Assembly: GCA_964247385.1 (NCBI GenBank)
Contig: CAXTUB010000011.1
Coordinates: 36,578 to 100,577, forward strand
Source of the DNA: TMP-86 sp964247385
GTDB lineage: Bacteria > Pseudomonadota > Gammaproteobacteria > Steroidobacterales > Steroidobacteraceae
DNA: 64,000 nt
Reading direction: 5' to 3'
Shown one piece after another: positions 26,590-34,970 of the stretch (positions within the stretch are counted from its first letter, which is position 1; every line of letters starts with the position of its first letter). The translations under genes were made by a program, and so were the position numbers. The notes under the pieces are model-generated. The model did not search any database, was not told the origin of the DNA, and saw nothing but the letters and a program-made list of their open reading frames with translations.

Positions 26590-28782
26590 TTATCGACTGG
26601 CCGTCTTGGACTGCGCCTCATACGCGCTGCGCTGCTCTTGGATGAGAAACGCATGCACGGCGTTCACTTGGCGCTGGTCGAGCGTGTCGTCGAATTTGCC
26701 CATGCCCAGCGGGCCGAGGATTCCTTTCAAGACAATGTCATTGAAAATCTCGTGCTTCGCAGGAGTCAGCCGACGCAAGTCCGGGAGCATGCCGCGGCCC
26801 ATGAGATGGCAGCGGCCGCAATGCACGTTGTACAGATCGGAACCTTCCTGCAATGTTGCGGACGTCACGTCGGCCAATTGTGCCGGCGGTGCGGGAAATG
26901 GTTGATCCACAACCGGCGGGGGCTTCGGTACGGGGCCGCCTCCGAGCTTGAACGTCAGGATGCGCGCTTTGTTTTGGTACTTGTAGGGTGCGCTCGACGC
27001 GGGCCACGGCCAATACATCGTACTTCCGCCCATGCCACCCATGACGCTGATGAATTGTTCTCCATTGACTTCATAAGTCATGGGAGCCGCCATCAAACCC
27101 GTACCGGTGTCGATTTTCGACAAGACCTTTCCACTGTCGGCTGCGTAAATCCAGAGCACGCCCGTGCTGCGGCCCTGGACCACTAAATTTCCCGCCGTCA
27201 CCATGACGCCGCCTTCCGGGTTGATTTCCGATGAGGTCTGTTGTTCCCACACCGATCTTTGCGCCACCGGATCCCAGGCACGCAATCGATTACCGACGAT
27301 CTCGCGCCCTTTCGGCTGATTGGAAAATTCTTGCAGCAACGGCAACTTGCCGAAAACGGGCTCCCAATCCACGGGGTTGTAGTCCTTCGGAAACACGAAG
27401 CCCATGCTGTATTGGCCGTCGATGCTCTTGATGTTCTTGCCGGTCTTGGTCATATCTAACACGATCATCGGGCTTTCGATGACGGGAATGTAGACCAGAC
27501 CCGTGTTCGGACTGAACGCCATGGGCTGCCAGCTATGTCCACCATACGCAGAAGGAAACAGCAACTTGGGACCGGTTTGCCACACCGCGTTCGCAGTCTC
27601 CACGGGGCGCCCGGTTTTCATGTCGACGCCGCTCGCCCAGTTGACGAAGGTGTAATTTTTCGCCGACAGCAACTCGCCGGTGGAGCGATCCAATACGTAG
27701 AAGAAACCATTTTTCGGCGCGTGCATCAGCACTTTTCGCGGTTTGCCGTTGATGGTCAAGTCCGCGAGGATCATCTTCGCCGTCGCAGTGAAGTCCCAAT
27801 TCTCTTTTGGCGTTTCCTGATAGTGCCACCGCAAGCGGCCGGTATCTGGGTTGATGGCGAGAATCGATGCCAGGTACAGATTGTCGCCGCCACTCGGGCT
27901 GCGCCGAGTGCGGTCGTAGGGCCCCGAATTGCCCGTGCCCACGTACAGAAGGTTCAACGCCGGGTCGTACGCCATGCCATCCCAAGCGTTGCCGCCGCCG
28001 CCGAGCTCCCATTGGCTGTGCGGATCCCACGTCTTGGATGCAACTTCCATTTCAGGGTGCTCGAAGCCTTTGCTCGGATCGCCGGGCACCGTAAAAAACC
28101 GCCACTTCTGCTTGCCTGTCTGCAGGTCGTACGCAGTGACATAGCCGCGGGTCCAGAAATCGGCGCCCGCATTGCCGATGACGACGACCTTGCCCGCGAC
28201 CTGAGGCGCGCCGGTGATCGAATACATTTTGCGATGATCGATGAGGGTATCGACCTGCCACAACGACTTGCCGGTGCGGGCATCCAACGCAATCAGCCGG
28301 CCATCGAATGCGCCCACATAAATCTTTCCGTCGTAAAAGCTGACGCCGCGATTGACCACGTCGCAGCACATATTGCGGCCGGTGAGACCATTCACCTCGG
28401 GGTCGAACCTCCATTTCTCTCGGCCGGTGGCCGCATCGACCGCGACCACCCGGCCCCAGTTGGTCGACGTGTACATCACGCCGTCCATCATCAATGGAGT
28501 GGCCTCCTGACCGCGGGTGCTGTTGAGCTCGTAATCCCATGCAAAACCGAGTTGGGCTGCGTTGGAGTCATTAATTTTCGTCAGCGCGGAAAAGTAGCCG
28601 CCGGTCCAGTCGCCACCGCCCGTCACCCACTCCGAGGCCTCGCGCCGCACTCCCTCCTGTGTGATTGCAGAAGTGTCCCGCGCTTGCGCAAGGGCCAAGC
28701 AACTTCCCAAGAGCATCCACAGGAGCATCCATGTGATTGCCGCGGCGGCTCCAACGAATTGCCTGTAACGAGACGCCATCAT
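26590..28782 (-). CDS. PQQ-dependent quinohemoprotein alcohol dehydrogenase
   Basis: A periplasmic type II alcohol dehydrogenase with an eight-bladed PQQ propeller plus a C-terminal cytochrome c. A signal segment spans residues 10-33. The vicinal disulfide pair over PQQ is Cys139-Cys140 (NMCCDVVNRG). Tryptophan-docking repeats such as DAATGREKWRFDP recur. The GGDNLYLASILAINPDTG and ENWDFTATAKM stretch carries conserved active-site features. The heme motif is CGRCH at 655-659 with a likely Met ligand in GMGKF. ATG 28782 is preferred because GAGGG lies eight bases upstream. It oxidises alcohols to aldehydes or acids; the actual substrate is unknown. No PQQ biosynthesis gene is in the window. 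Confidence 0.92.
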   Translation of the reverse strand: MMASRYRQFVGAAAAITWMLLWMLLGSCLALAQARDTSAITQEGVRREASEWVTGGGDWTGGYFSALTKINDSNAAQLGFAWDYELNSTRGQEATPLMMDGVMYTSTNWGRVVAVDAATGREKWRFDPEVNGLTGRNMCCDVVNRGVSFYDGKIYVGAFDGRLIALDARTGKSLWQVDTLIDHRKMYSITGAPQVAGKVVVIGNAGADFWTRGYVTAYDLQTGKQKWRFFTVPGDPSKGFEHPEMEVASKTWDPHSQWELGGGGNAWDGMAYDPALNLLYVGTGNSGPYDRTRRSPSGGDNLYLASILAINPDTGRLRWHYQETPKENWDFTATAKMILADLTINGKPRKVLMHAPKNGFFYVLDRSTGELLSAKNYTFVNWASGVDMKTGRPVETANAVWQTGPKLLFPSAYGGHSWQPMAFSPNTGLVYIPVIESPMIVLDMTKTGKNIKSIDGQYSMGFVFPKDYNPVDWEPVFGKLPLLQEFSNQPKGREIVGNRLRAWDPVAQRSVWEQQTSSEINPEGGVMVTAGNLVVQGRSTGVLWIYAADSGKVLSKIDTGTGLMAAPMTYEVNGEQFISVMGGMGGSTMYWPWPASSAPYKYQNKARILTFKLGGGPVPKPPPVVDQPFPAPPAQLADVTSATLQEGSDLYNVHCGRCHLMGRGMLPDLRRLTPAKHEIFNDIVLKGILGPLGMGKFDDTLDQRQVNAVHAFLIQEQRSAYEAQSKTASR

Positions 28783-28891
28783 GTGCTGATCCCTCACCTA
28801 TTTCGTGGCCTACTCGGAACGCCGACACTAACACGCACCGCTGCTCGCGAGACACGGTCACTCACCGCGCGAGGACCGCACCAAACACACC

Positions 28892-28931
28892 GGCCGCATG
28901 AGAGTGCTGCGTGTGTTAGCATCATGCGGCC
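28892..28931. repeat. Perfect 10-bp inverted repeat between divergent genes
   Basis: GGCCGCATGA at 28892-28901 is repeated in inverse as TCATGCGGCC at 28922-28931, around a 20-base spacer that itself can pair (TGCT with AGCA). It lies 110 bases upstream of the PQQ dehydrogenase start and about 170 bases upstream of the small gene at 29102. No T-run follows on either strand, so an operator or an RNA hairpin is more likely than a terminator. The rest of 28783-29101 has no convincing gene. Confidence 0.5.
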
Positions 28932-29101
28932 TCATCGACTTCCGGACCTAGCGGGCGGACTCGATCACAGTCTTAAAAGCTGGGTCGAGGGCCATTCCTG
29001 CTCAGCGGCCAGGAATGTGTTGTGACTCCTTTGAATCAGTTGGGGATGCCGCTGCGGAGATGGCCGCAGGTCGGCGTTTTCAGCGGCGCCCGTTCCACGA
29101 G

Positions 29102-29257
29102 ATGAGTATCGAATTGCGCAACGTTAACTATCGACAGCAAAAGAAGGCGCGTGAAGACGCGCGCAAGGTTCGACAAGCGAAGAGACAGGAGCGGCGGCAA
29201 GCGCCGCTCGCTGAGCCGATCGCAGCCGTTGTGCCCGAGGCGACAGAGAAGACTTGA
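29102..29257 (+). CDS. Small basic hypothetical protein
   Basis: A 51-residue frame beginning MSIELRNVNYRQQKKAREDARK. It is very rich in Arg, Lys and Gln in its first 33 residues and likely helical, then has a short Pro/Ala/Glu tail. An ATG 29 codons upstream opens the same frame but adds Cys/Gly residues with no family likeness. No domain is recognised. It precedes two other small genes on the same strand (29327 and 29638), with which it may be co-transcribed. Coding status is moderately supported by composition only. Confidence 0.45.
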   Translation: MSIELRNVNYRQQKKAREDARKVRQAKRQERRQAPLAEPIAAVVPEATEKT

Positions 29258-29326
29258 GACTTTCGAGGCCGTGGACTCTGCTCTACGGAAGCGGATTCTG
29301 CTTTATGGAATCAGGAGATCGATTGC

Positions 29327-29641
29327 ATGGACAACGTTAGACCGATGGAGCACTTGCTGCCTACACCCGGCGAATCCGTCGCCGATTTCCGCGATCGCGT
29401 TGCGCAACGTCAAGCCGATGCCGCCGCGCATCGCCAGCGCGAGCTCGCCGAGCAGACCTCTGAGGCCCATACTCCCGCGGCGCGCATCAAGATTTGGGAG
29501 CGGCTGCATCAGATCACGATGCCCCGAAATCCCGCTCATCAGGTGCTGCAAGTCATTGCCGCCAGCACCCACCTGACCTTGGAAGAAGTGCGTGCCGAAC
29601 AGCGACAGCGCGCAATGCCTGCGATCAAGCTCGAGCCGTGA
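29327..29641 (+). CDS. Hypothetical protein, 104 residues
   Basis: A charged, soluble and mainly helical small protein with a Gln/Arg/Ala-rich central part (FRDRVAQRQADAAAHRQREL) and no membrane segment or signal. AGGAG lies about ten bases before the ATG, a good ribosome site. Its stop overlaps the start of the next gene as GTGA, which suggests translational coupling. No domain is recognised. Confidence 0.6.
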   Translation: MDNVRPMEHLLPTPGESVADFRDRVAQRQADAAAHRQRELAEQTSEAHTPAARIKIWERLHQITMPRNPAHQVLQVIAASTHLTLEEVRAEQRQRAMPAIKLEP

Positions 29642-30069
29642 GGGGCTCGTCGAGCAAAGCGGTCAATGCCGCTCAGCAGCGCCGCCTGGATCTGCACGCG
29701 GATCGAGCCAAGGTTTCGGCGGTGCGAGACGTCTATCCTGAGATCGGCGTCATCCACATTCATCTGGGATTTGCTGAGCACCACCCGACGCCATCGCCCC
29801 AGTCGCATTCGCTTTATCCCGCGGCGCCTTCATTTTTTCGCTTTGCGTGTCCATGCATCGATTGCGATGGTGCATTTGATCTTGGTGTCGACGTTGCTCA
29901 GTTGGTGAAAGCGCGTGGGCCAAGCAAGCGCAGCGAGCGATCCAAGCGAAGCGAGCGATCCGTCACGGGTCAAAGTCATTGTCAGGGGGTTCATTGGCGG
30001 CATAGTAGCCACAGTGCACCTTGCCGAATCGAGCTGAGCTTTCAGGTCACCGTACGATTTGCCGCGTGA
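29638..30069 (+). CDS. Hypothetical Cys-rich protein, possible zinc-ribbon-like fold
   Basis: This 143-residue frame starts with GTG overlapping the previous stop. After an N-terminal region (VYPEIGVIHIHLGF) it has FFRFACPCIDCDGAFDL, then two later cysteines in CQGV and CRIELSF, before a beta-rich end QVTVRF. CxxC plus two spaced cysteines and the surrounding strands resemble a family of small proteobacterial proteins of unknown function with a FFRYPCPxxDCDG-type core, from memory. Residues about 96-109 (PSKRSERSKRSERS) come from an 18-bp DNA duplication and are probably a recent insertion in a loop. Confidence 0.6.
   Translation: MRGSSSKAVNAAQQRRLDLHADRAKVSAVRDVYPEIGVIHIHLGFAEHHPTPSPQSHSLYPAAPSFFRFACPCIDCDGAFDLGVDVAQLVKARGPSKRSERSKRSERSVTGQSHCQGVHWRHSSHSAPCRIELSFQVTVRFAA
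29926..29961 (+). repeat. 18-bp tandem duplication inside a coding gene
   Basis: Two adjacent 18-base copies, AAGCGCAGCGAGCGATCC and AAGCGAAGCGAGCGATCC, differ at one position. They encode SKRSER twice in frame and keep the host gene open. Confidence 0.85.
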
Positions 30070-30211
30070 GTTCTGCTGTCCCACATACGAGGTTAAGGCG
30101 CTGAAGAATCGGCCTAGCCCGCAGCCGACACCGCAGATACAGCATCGGATGACACGGCCGCATTGGACGTAATGCGATATTGACCTCCCACTTCCTTCAT
30201 CGAGGTCCATT

Positions 30212-30436
30212 GTGAAATTCATTAATGTTCTGACGCTTGCGTTGATCATTGTCGGCGGCATCAATTGGGGGCTGGTCGGCCTGTTCCAATATGATCTCGT
30301 GGCTGCGATTTTTGGTGGGTTTGCTCGCGTTATCTTTGCTCTCGTGGGATTGTCGGCGCTCTGGCAGATCGCGCCTTGGACTCGATCCGTCTCGTCCGGC
30401 GAGGTGGCCGCTGAGGCGGCCGTGCGGCGAATTTAG
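30212..30436 (+). CDS. DUF378-family small membrane protein
   Basis: A 74-residue protein with two hydrophobic helices. The first reads LTLALIIVGGINWGLVGLF and is followed by YDLVAAIFGG, the characteristic DUF378 pattern; the second is VIFALVGLSALWQI. The function of the family is unknown. Start is GTG 30212 with weak ribosome-site support. The C-terminus has a short soluble tail. It converges on the sensor kinase gene, 33 bases away. The 142 bases before it contain nothing recognisable. Confidence 0.8.
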   Translation: MKFINVLTLALIIVGGINWGLVGLFQYDLVAAIFGGFARVIFALVGLSALWQIAPWTRSVSSGEVAAEAAVRRI

Positions 30437-30469
30437 CCCATCGCACGCCGGGGCGAGCTGCTTGTTGCT

Positions 30470-33244
30470 TCAGGTCCGTTCTGAGGTCGTGCCCGAAACC
30501 GGAATCGAGATCATGCAATGCACGCCGGTTGCCCCCAACACGAACGACGTGCGCGCGCGCAACTGATAGGGCAGGGCTCGCTCGATGAGCTCCCGGCCCT
30601 GCCCCGTCCCTGCGGCCGCCGGCCCTGCCGGCGGCATCGCAACACCACTCTCACGCCAGTCAATGTGGAGCCACGGCTTGTTTTGAGGGCCCGAAGGCTC
30701 GAACGACCAGCGAATCGACAGTCGGCCGGCCGGTTGGCCCAGGGCGCCATACTTGACGGCATTCGTCGCAAGCTCGTGCAGCGCCATCGCGAGCGTCTGC
30801 ACAGTCGATGAGCGCAGGCGGATTCCGCTCGGTCCGCTAAACGTTACTCGTTCAGCTCGGCCGTCTATCGCGGATAGCTGGCTGCGGATGAGCTCGTCGA
30901 AGGTGACGCGGTCATGCTCCGAGAGTCGCGATAACAACCCTTGCGCGCGCGCCAGCGCCTTGAGTCGATCATCGAAGCGCGCGCGGAAATCTTCGAGGTT
31001 CGCGCTGGACTGCACCGTGATGTTGCCCATCGAGCGAACCACACCCATCAAGTTGCGCGTGCGATGTTGCAGCTCGGCGACGAGTATCTTTTGCCGCTCC
31101 TGCAGCTCACGCAGATCATGGATGTCGGTCGATGTGCCGAGCCATTCGATGATGCCTCCCGCACGGTCTCTCACCGGAGAGGCGCGCGTCTGAAACCAGC
31201 GGTATTCCTCATCGGCACTCTTTCTGATTCGGTGTTCCACCTCGAAGCCGCCATGTTCCATCGCATGCGACCATGCCTCGCGCGCATTGCCGTGGTCGTC
31301 GGGATGGACCGCATCAAGCCATCCCCAATCCCGATATTCGGATTCGTCCTGGCCTGCATATTCGATCCATTGCGAGCTCGCCCAGGTCCATTCACCTTCA
31401 TCAACCGCGCGCCACACCAACTGGGGCATGCCCTCCACCAGCGTGTGCAGGCGAAGCTCAGCTTCCCTTACTTCGGTAAAATCGTGGCCGATCCCTCCAA
31501 TCAGCGCGACCTGACCTGACTCATCCGTAATGGGAAAGTCCGTGTTGCGCAGCCACCTTACAGTGCCATCGCTCGGTCTTCGCACGCGATACTCGAACGT
31601 TACATGTTCGCCGGCCCGCACACGCGCGATGGCGGAAACCGCGAAGTCGCGATCCTCGGGCACGATCAAGTCTTGCCAGCTGCGATAATTATCTCCGGCC
31701 AGCGCCTCCTCGCGGCTCAGCCCGTAAATCTCTTCGAAGGCGGGAGTCAGGTAAACCCACTGAAGTGTTTCGGCATCGCGGATCCAAAGAATGTCCTGCG
31801 AGGCCTCGCCGAACTGGCGCAGTTGCTCCTCGCTCTTGCGCAATCTCTTCGAGGCTCGTTTGCGTTCATTGATGTCGTTGATGACGGATACGAGGCCTGT
31901 GATGGTTCCGGCCGAGTCGCGGACTGGCATGGTCGTGACGCTCGTCCAAATTTCCCGCCCGCTACCATCGGTAAACAGCATTTCTTGCCCAGGGACGCAG
32001 CGTTCGCCGCGCAAGGCGCGAGCACCGGGAAAATCGTCGGGATGCAGCGGAATGCCTCCCTCGTCCCAGGCGCGCCAGTGAGTGGCCGCCTTGGGATCCA
32101 TCGAAGGGATGATTCCTGCTGGCAAAAATCGGCGGAACTCCGAATTGCTCACGACGGCCGCTCCACTGGTGTCCATTACGGCGACGCCTACGGGCACGCT
32201 GTCCAACGCGGCAGCGAGTCGCGCATCACTTTCGCGCTGCGCGACCTCGGCCCGGGCAAGCTCTGACGCGGTCCACGCTCGCCCGGCCACTTCGCGAACC
32301 AACGCGATTTCCGCTTCACGCCATTTGCGCGGCGCGATGTCGTGCGCGCCGATGCCGGCGGCGTATGCTCCGTCGCGCAACAGGGGAACATTGATGAACG
32401 CCGCCACTCCGAGAGCTCGGAAACTTGCGCGCTGTTCTTCGGTCAGTCCCGGCAGATTCTCGATGTCCGATACCACAATGGGCTCGCCGCGGTCGAAGCC
32501 CGCGAACATCCAGCTGCCAAAATTGCGCAGCGAGTAACTGCCGGCAAACTGTACTTGAGCAGGATCTCGCTGATAGCCGCGCTCGATCACGTGTGCCCGA
32601 CCGGCATCCGCATCTTGTTCGACATCGAAATAATAGATGCGCGCGAGGCTGAGCTCCTCGCCGAGCAGCTGCATGGCCTTGCGCCGAATCTCAAACGGGC
32701 TTGTTAGCGTGCGCAATGCGTCGCCGAGCCGAAGCAGCAAGCCTTGGCGCGCCTCATTCTCTCGCAGCGTGGCTTCTGCGCGCAGCCGATCACCCACCGC
32801 AAAGCCACTCATCAACGCTGCGATCACTACGCCTTGGCTATCGCGTACCGGCGTCAAGTAAGCATCGAATATTTCCGGTGTGCCCACTTGCCCGGGATCC
32901 AGCGGCTGCGCAGGGACATGAACACTTTCGCCAGCAAATACGCGGGCATAGAAAGGTGCAACGTGGTGAAACTCGTGAGGAAAAGCCTCAGGCAGCGGTT
33001 GACCTAGTACGCCTGGATGCCGCTCGCCGTAAAGAAGCGCCGCTCGATCGTTGTAGAGAAAAATACGCTCGGCGCCTACGGCGAGCGAAGCAAGCAGCGG
33101 AGCCGCCAGCATCTGATCAACCAGCGCTTTCAGCTCCGGCGGCCACCTCTCAACTGCACCGAGGGGAGTGGAAGACCAATCATACGCGGCGATGCGCTCG
33201 GCCATTTCTCCGGAGGTGTAAGGCCAAGTTGGAGGAGTCTGCAT
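30470..33244 (-). CDS. Multi-sensor HWE-family histidine kinase (PAS/GAF/PAS)
   Basis: This 924-residue sensor kinase has no obvious transmembrane segment. An N-terminal PAS-like region (about 20-155) is followed by a GAF-like domain (about 165-330) and three PAS domains (about 335-465, 475-600, 605-715), the later ones ending in typical PAC strings such as GGIGHDFTEVREAE. The kinase core begins at ELQHRTRN with the phospho-acceptor His727. The HWE-type N-box is HELATNAVKYGAL; WRESG and the GRELIERALPYQL segment complete the family signature. HWE kinases often serve light, redox or general stress sensing. No response regulator is adjacent, so it is an orphan kinase. Confidence 0.9.
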   Translation of the reverse strand: MQTPPTWPYTSGEMAERIAAYDWSSTPLGAVERWPPELKALVDQMLAAPLLASLAVGAERIFLYNDRAALLYGERHPGVLGQPLPEAFPHEFHHVAPFYARVFAGESVHVPAQPLDPGQVGTPEIFDAYLTPVRDSQGVVIAALMSGFAVGDRLRAEATLRENEARQGLLLRLGDALRTLTSPFEIRRKAMQLLGEELSLARIYYFDVEQDADAGRAHVIERGYQRDPAQVQFAGSYSLRNFGSWMFAGFDRGEPIVVSDIENLPGLTEEQRASFRALGVAAFINVPLLRDGAYAAGIGAHDIAPRKWREAEIALVREVAGRAWTASELARAEVAQRESDARLAAALDSVPVGVAVMDTSGAAVVSNSEFRRFLPAGIIPSMDPKAATHWRAWDEGGIPLHPDDFPGARALRGERCVPGQEMLFTDGSGREIWTSVTTMPVRDSAGTITGLVSVINDINERKRASKRLRKSEEQLRQFGEASQDILWIRDAETLQWVYLTPAFEEIYGLSREEALAGDNYRSWQDLIVPEDRDFAVSAIARVRAGEHVTFEYRVRRPSDGTVRWLRNTDFPITDESGQVALIGGIGHDFTEVREAELRLHTLVEGMPQLVWRAVDEGEWTWASSQWIEYAGQDESEYRDWGWLDAVHPDDHGNAREAWSHAMEHGGFEVEHRIRKSADEEYRWFQTRASPVRDRAGGIIEWLGTSTDIHDLRELQERQKILVAELQHRTRNLMGVVRSMGNITVQSSANLEDFRARFDDRLKALARAQGLLSRLSEHDRVTFDELIRSQLSAIDGRAERVTFSGPSGIRLRSSTVQTLAMALHELATNAVKYGALGQPAGRLSIRWSFEPSGPQNKPWLHIDWRESGVAMPPAGPAAAGTGQGRELIERALPYQLRARTSFVLGATGVHCMISIPVSGTTSERT

Positions 33245-33625
33245 TACTGACCGGCGCGGACTGCGCGGCGGCTAGTGATTTCGCGGCGCGCACGTGATTC
33301 ATGTGCAATGCTTAACGACCTTGCTATGCGCGCATAGCCGCTCATGGCGATTGCGTATGAAGGGTGCCCTGAGCGCTTGGGGTATCAAGCCTGTCTTCTT
33401 CTCGGTGCAAGGCGGTCTCCTGCGATTCGGAGGACCTTCGCGCGCAGGGCGTGCTTCGGCCCCTACGCAGCATCCGAACTGCTCGGGCACCCTAGCGCCG
33501 TTTAGCCGCACCCGCAATCGGAGCAGACGGGTAAAAATGCGCGCGAGCACGCATGATCGGAGACGCGAGCGATCTAAAACAAACTGCGTAACCGCTCGCT
33601 CTGTTAGCATAATCGAAGCAACGTT
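33245..33625. other. Intergenic stretch without recognised gene
   Basis: Between the sensor kinase start and the first tRNA no frame has family likeness or a good ribosome site. The last 50 bases are AT-richer (TAGCATAAT near 33605-33613) and probably contain the tRNA cluster promoter. Nothing else recognisable was seen. Confidence 0.6.
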
Positions 33626-33699
33626 CGGGGCATGGCGCAGTCTGGTAGCGCATCTGCTTTGGGAGCAGAGGGTCGGGGGTTCGAATCCCTCTGCCCCGA
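33626..33699 (+). tRNA. tRNA-Pro (anticodon TGG)
   Basis: The acceptor stem pairs CGGGGCA with TGCCCCG. The anticodon loop TTTGGGA gives anticodon TGG, and the T-arm is GGGGGTTCGAATCCCTC. The 3' CCA is not encoded. It is first in a four-tRNA cluster. Confidence 0.95.
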
Positions 33700-33722
33700 G
33701 ATCAATTATGAATTGCGATCCG

Positions 33723-33735
33723 TATAATTCGCGCC
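33723..33735 (+). promoter_or_regulatory. Possible -10 element with GC-rich discriminator before tRNA-Arg
   Basis: TATAAT at 33723-33728 is followed by TCGCGCC, a GC-rich discriminator typical of stringently controlled stable-RNA promoters. No good -35 hexamer was found at the usual distance. A similar TATACT-TCGCGCC occurs at 33957-33969 before tRNA-Lys. Confidence 0.4.
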
Positions 33736-33737
33736 TC

Positions 33738-33811
33738 GCGCCCGTAGCTCAGCTGGATAGAGCAGCGGATTTCTAATCCGCTGGTCGGGGGTTCGAGTCC
33801 CTCCGGGCGCG
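33738..33811 (+). tRNA. tRNA-Arg (anticodon TCT)
   Basis: The acceptor stem pairs GCGCCCG with CGGGCGC. The D-arm is AGCTCAGCTGGATAGAGC. The anticodon stem is GCGGA/TCCGC with loop TTTCTAA, giving anticodon TCT. CCA is not encoded. Confidence 0.95.
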
Positions 33812-33867
33812 CACGGTTTGAATTGAACTTCACGGCGTGCGAACCTAGCGCGCTCTTCGCAGGCGAT

Positions 33868-33944
33868 GGTGGACGTAGCTCAGCTGGTAGAGCCCCGGAT
33901 TGTGATTCCGGCCGTCGCGGGTTCGAGTCCCGTCGTCCACCCCA
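33868..33944 (+). tRNA. tRNA-His (anticodon GTG)
   Basis: Includes the extra 5' G (33868) diagnostic of tRNA-His, opposite C73. The acceptor stem pairs GTGGACG with CGTCCAC. The anticodon is GTG in loop ATTGTGAT, and the 3' CCA is encoded. Confidence 0.95.
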
Positions 33945-34013
33945 ACACAGCTTCGTGTATACTTCGCGCCGCAATTTCGGCGGCCATCCAAGGCTCACCG
34001 AAACCCGCGCATC

Positions 34014-34089
<76 letters not shown>

Positions 34090-34228
34090 AATAAAGCAGG
34101 GTCCATTCCGATCACACGGGTAACTTGGCGTCAATGGATCGACGGGGAATCTCGTAGCTGACGCCGTCGAGCGCTCAATATAATTCAGCATGCTCTTCGC
34201 AGTTAGCCCTTACCTTTGTTACGGAGAA

Positions 34229-34711
34229 CTACACCGGACGGATTGTTTTGGGGATCAATAGAAATGTACTGGGGTAGGTAATCAGCGCAATGACAGCGCA
34301 TTTCTCTGGTCGGATTTCTAGCACGTTCACTAAAATCGCCTCTTTCGATTCTCTAACCGAACTCACTACTACGGCGTATCCCCCACTCGGTTTTTTGCCC
34401 AAGCCGATGACCAGCAACGTGAATCGCTGCAAGTCCACTTCTGGGCCAAGCGGGCCAAGGAAGGCAGGCTCGTCATGCGCAACTGCCAACTTTCTATTTA
34501 GCGCATCGACTTCCGCCTGAGAACCGATTGCGGCAAAGACGGGACCTTCGGATCGCAACGGCACCGAGTGGATCACCTGAAAGTCGATCGATGCGCTCGC
34601 TCGAGCTGGATGACCAGTCAGAAGAATCAACGCCATTGAAGCAAACAATCGTCTTGCCGCAAAAAACTTAGAAAGCGTTTCCGTGATCTCGATGCAACCA
34701 GTTTTCAACAT
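34229..34711 (-). CDS. Secreted PrcB-like hypothetical protein
   Basis: This 160-residue protein has an N-terminal signal peptide (hydrophobic MALILLTG, ending near ARASA). The C-terminal half, GGYAVVVSSVRESKEAILVNVLEIRP through ITYPSTFLLIPKT in separate strands, resembles the PrcB C-terminal domain, which in Treponema is part of a protease complex. Other PrcB-like proteins are of unknown role. The start is placed at MLKTGC because everything upstream lacks family likeness. It is flanked by a tRNA cluster and a hypothetical gene and has no protease next to it. Confidence 0.5.
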   Translation of the reverse strand: MLKTGCIEITETLSKFFAARRLFASMALILLTGHPARASASIDFQVIHSVPLRSEGPVFAAIGSQAEVDALNRKLAVAHDEPAFLGPLGPEVDLQRFTLLVIGLGKKPSGGYAVVVSSVRESKEAILVNVLEIRPEKCAVIALITYPSTFLLIPKTIRPV

Positions 34712-34970
34712 ACGTCGGGCTAGATGCGAGCCGGGTCGGTGATTGCACCGCATGAAACTACCTGAAAGTACACAAGGTAGGTTCCAGTCAATCCGAGAAG
34801 CGTCGGCGTGCCATAAGTCTGGCACTGCGTATACCTCGTCATGAATCGAGCGCAGCCCGCCCGTAGGCTTGCGATACAATGGCAACACTGCGGCCGCCTC
34901 CGGCGCGGCTCGGTTGCAAAAGGGCCTGATCCGCGATCGCGCAATTCGACAGCTAATATTCGGAGAGCTT

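Noticed and set aside
27535..29025. 496-codon frame opposite the PQQ dehydrogenase
   Set aside because: Antisense shadow with no family likeness; the minus-strand enzyme has all its catalytic motifs.
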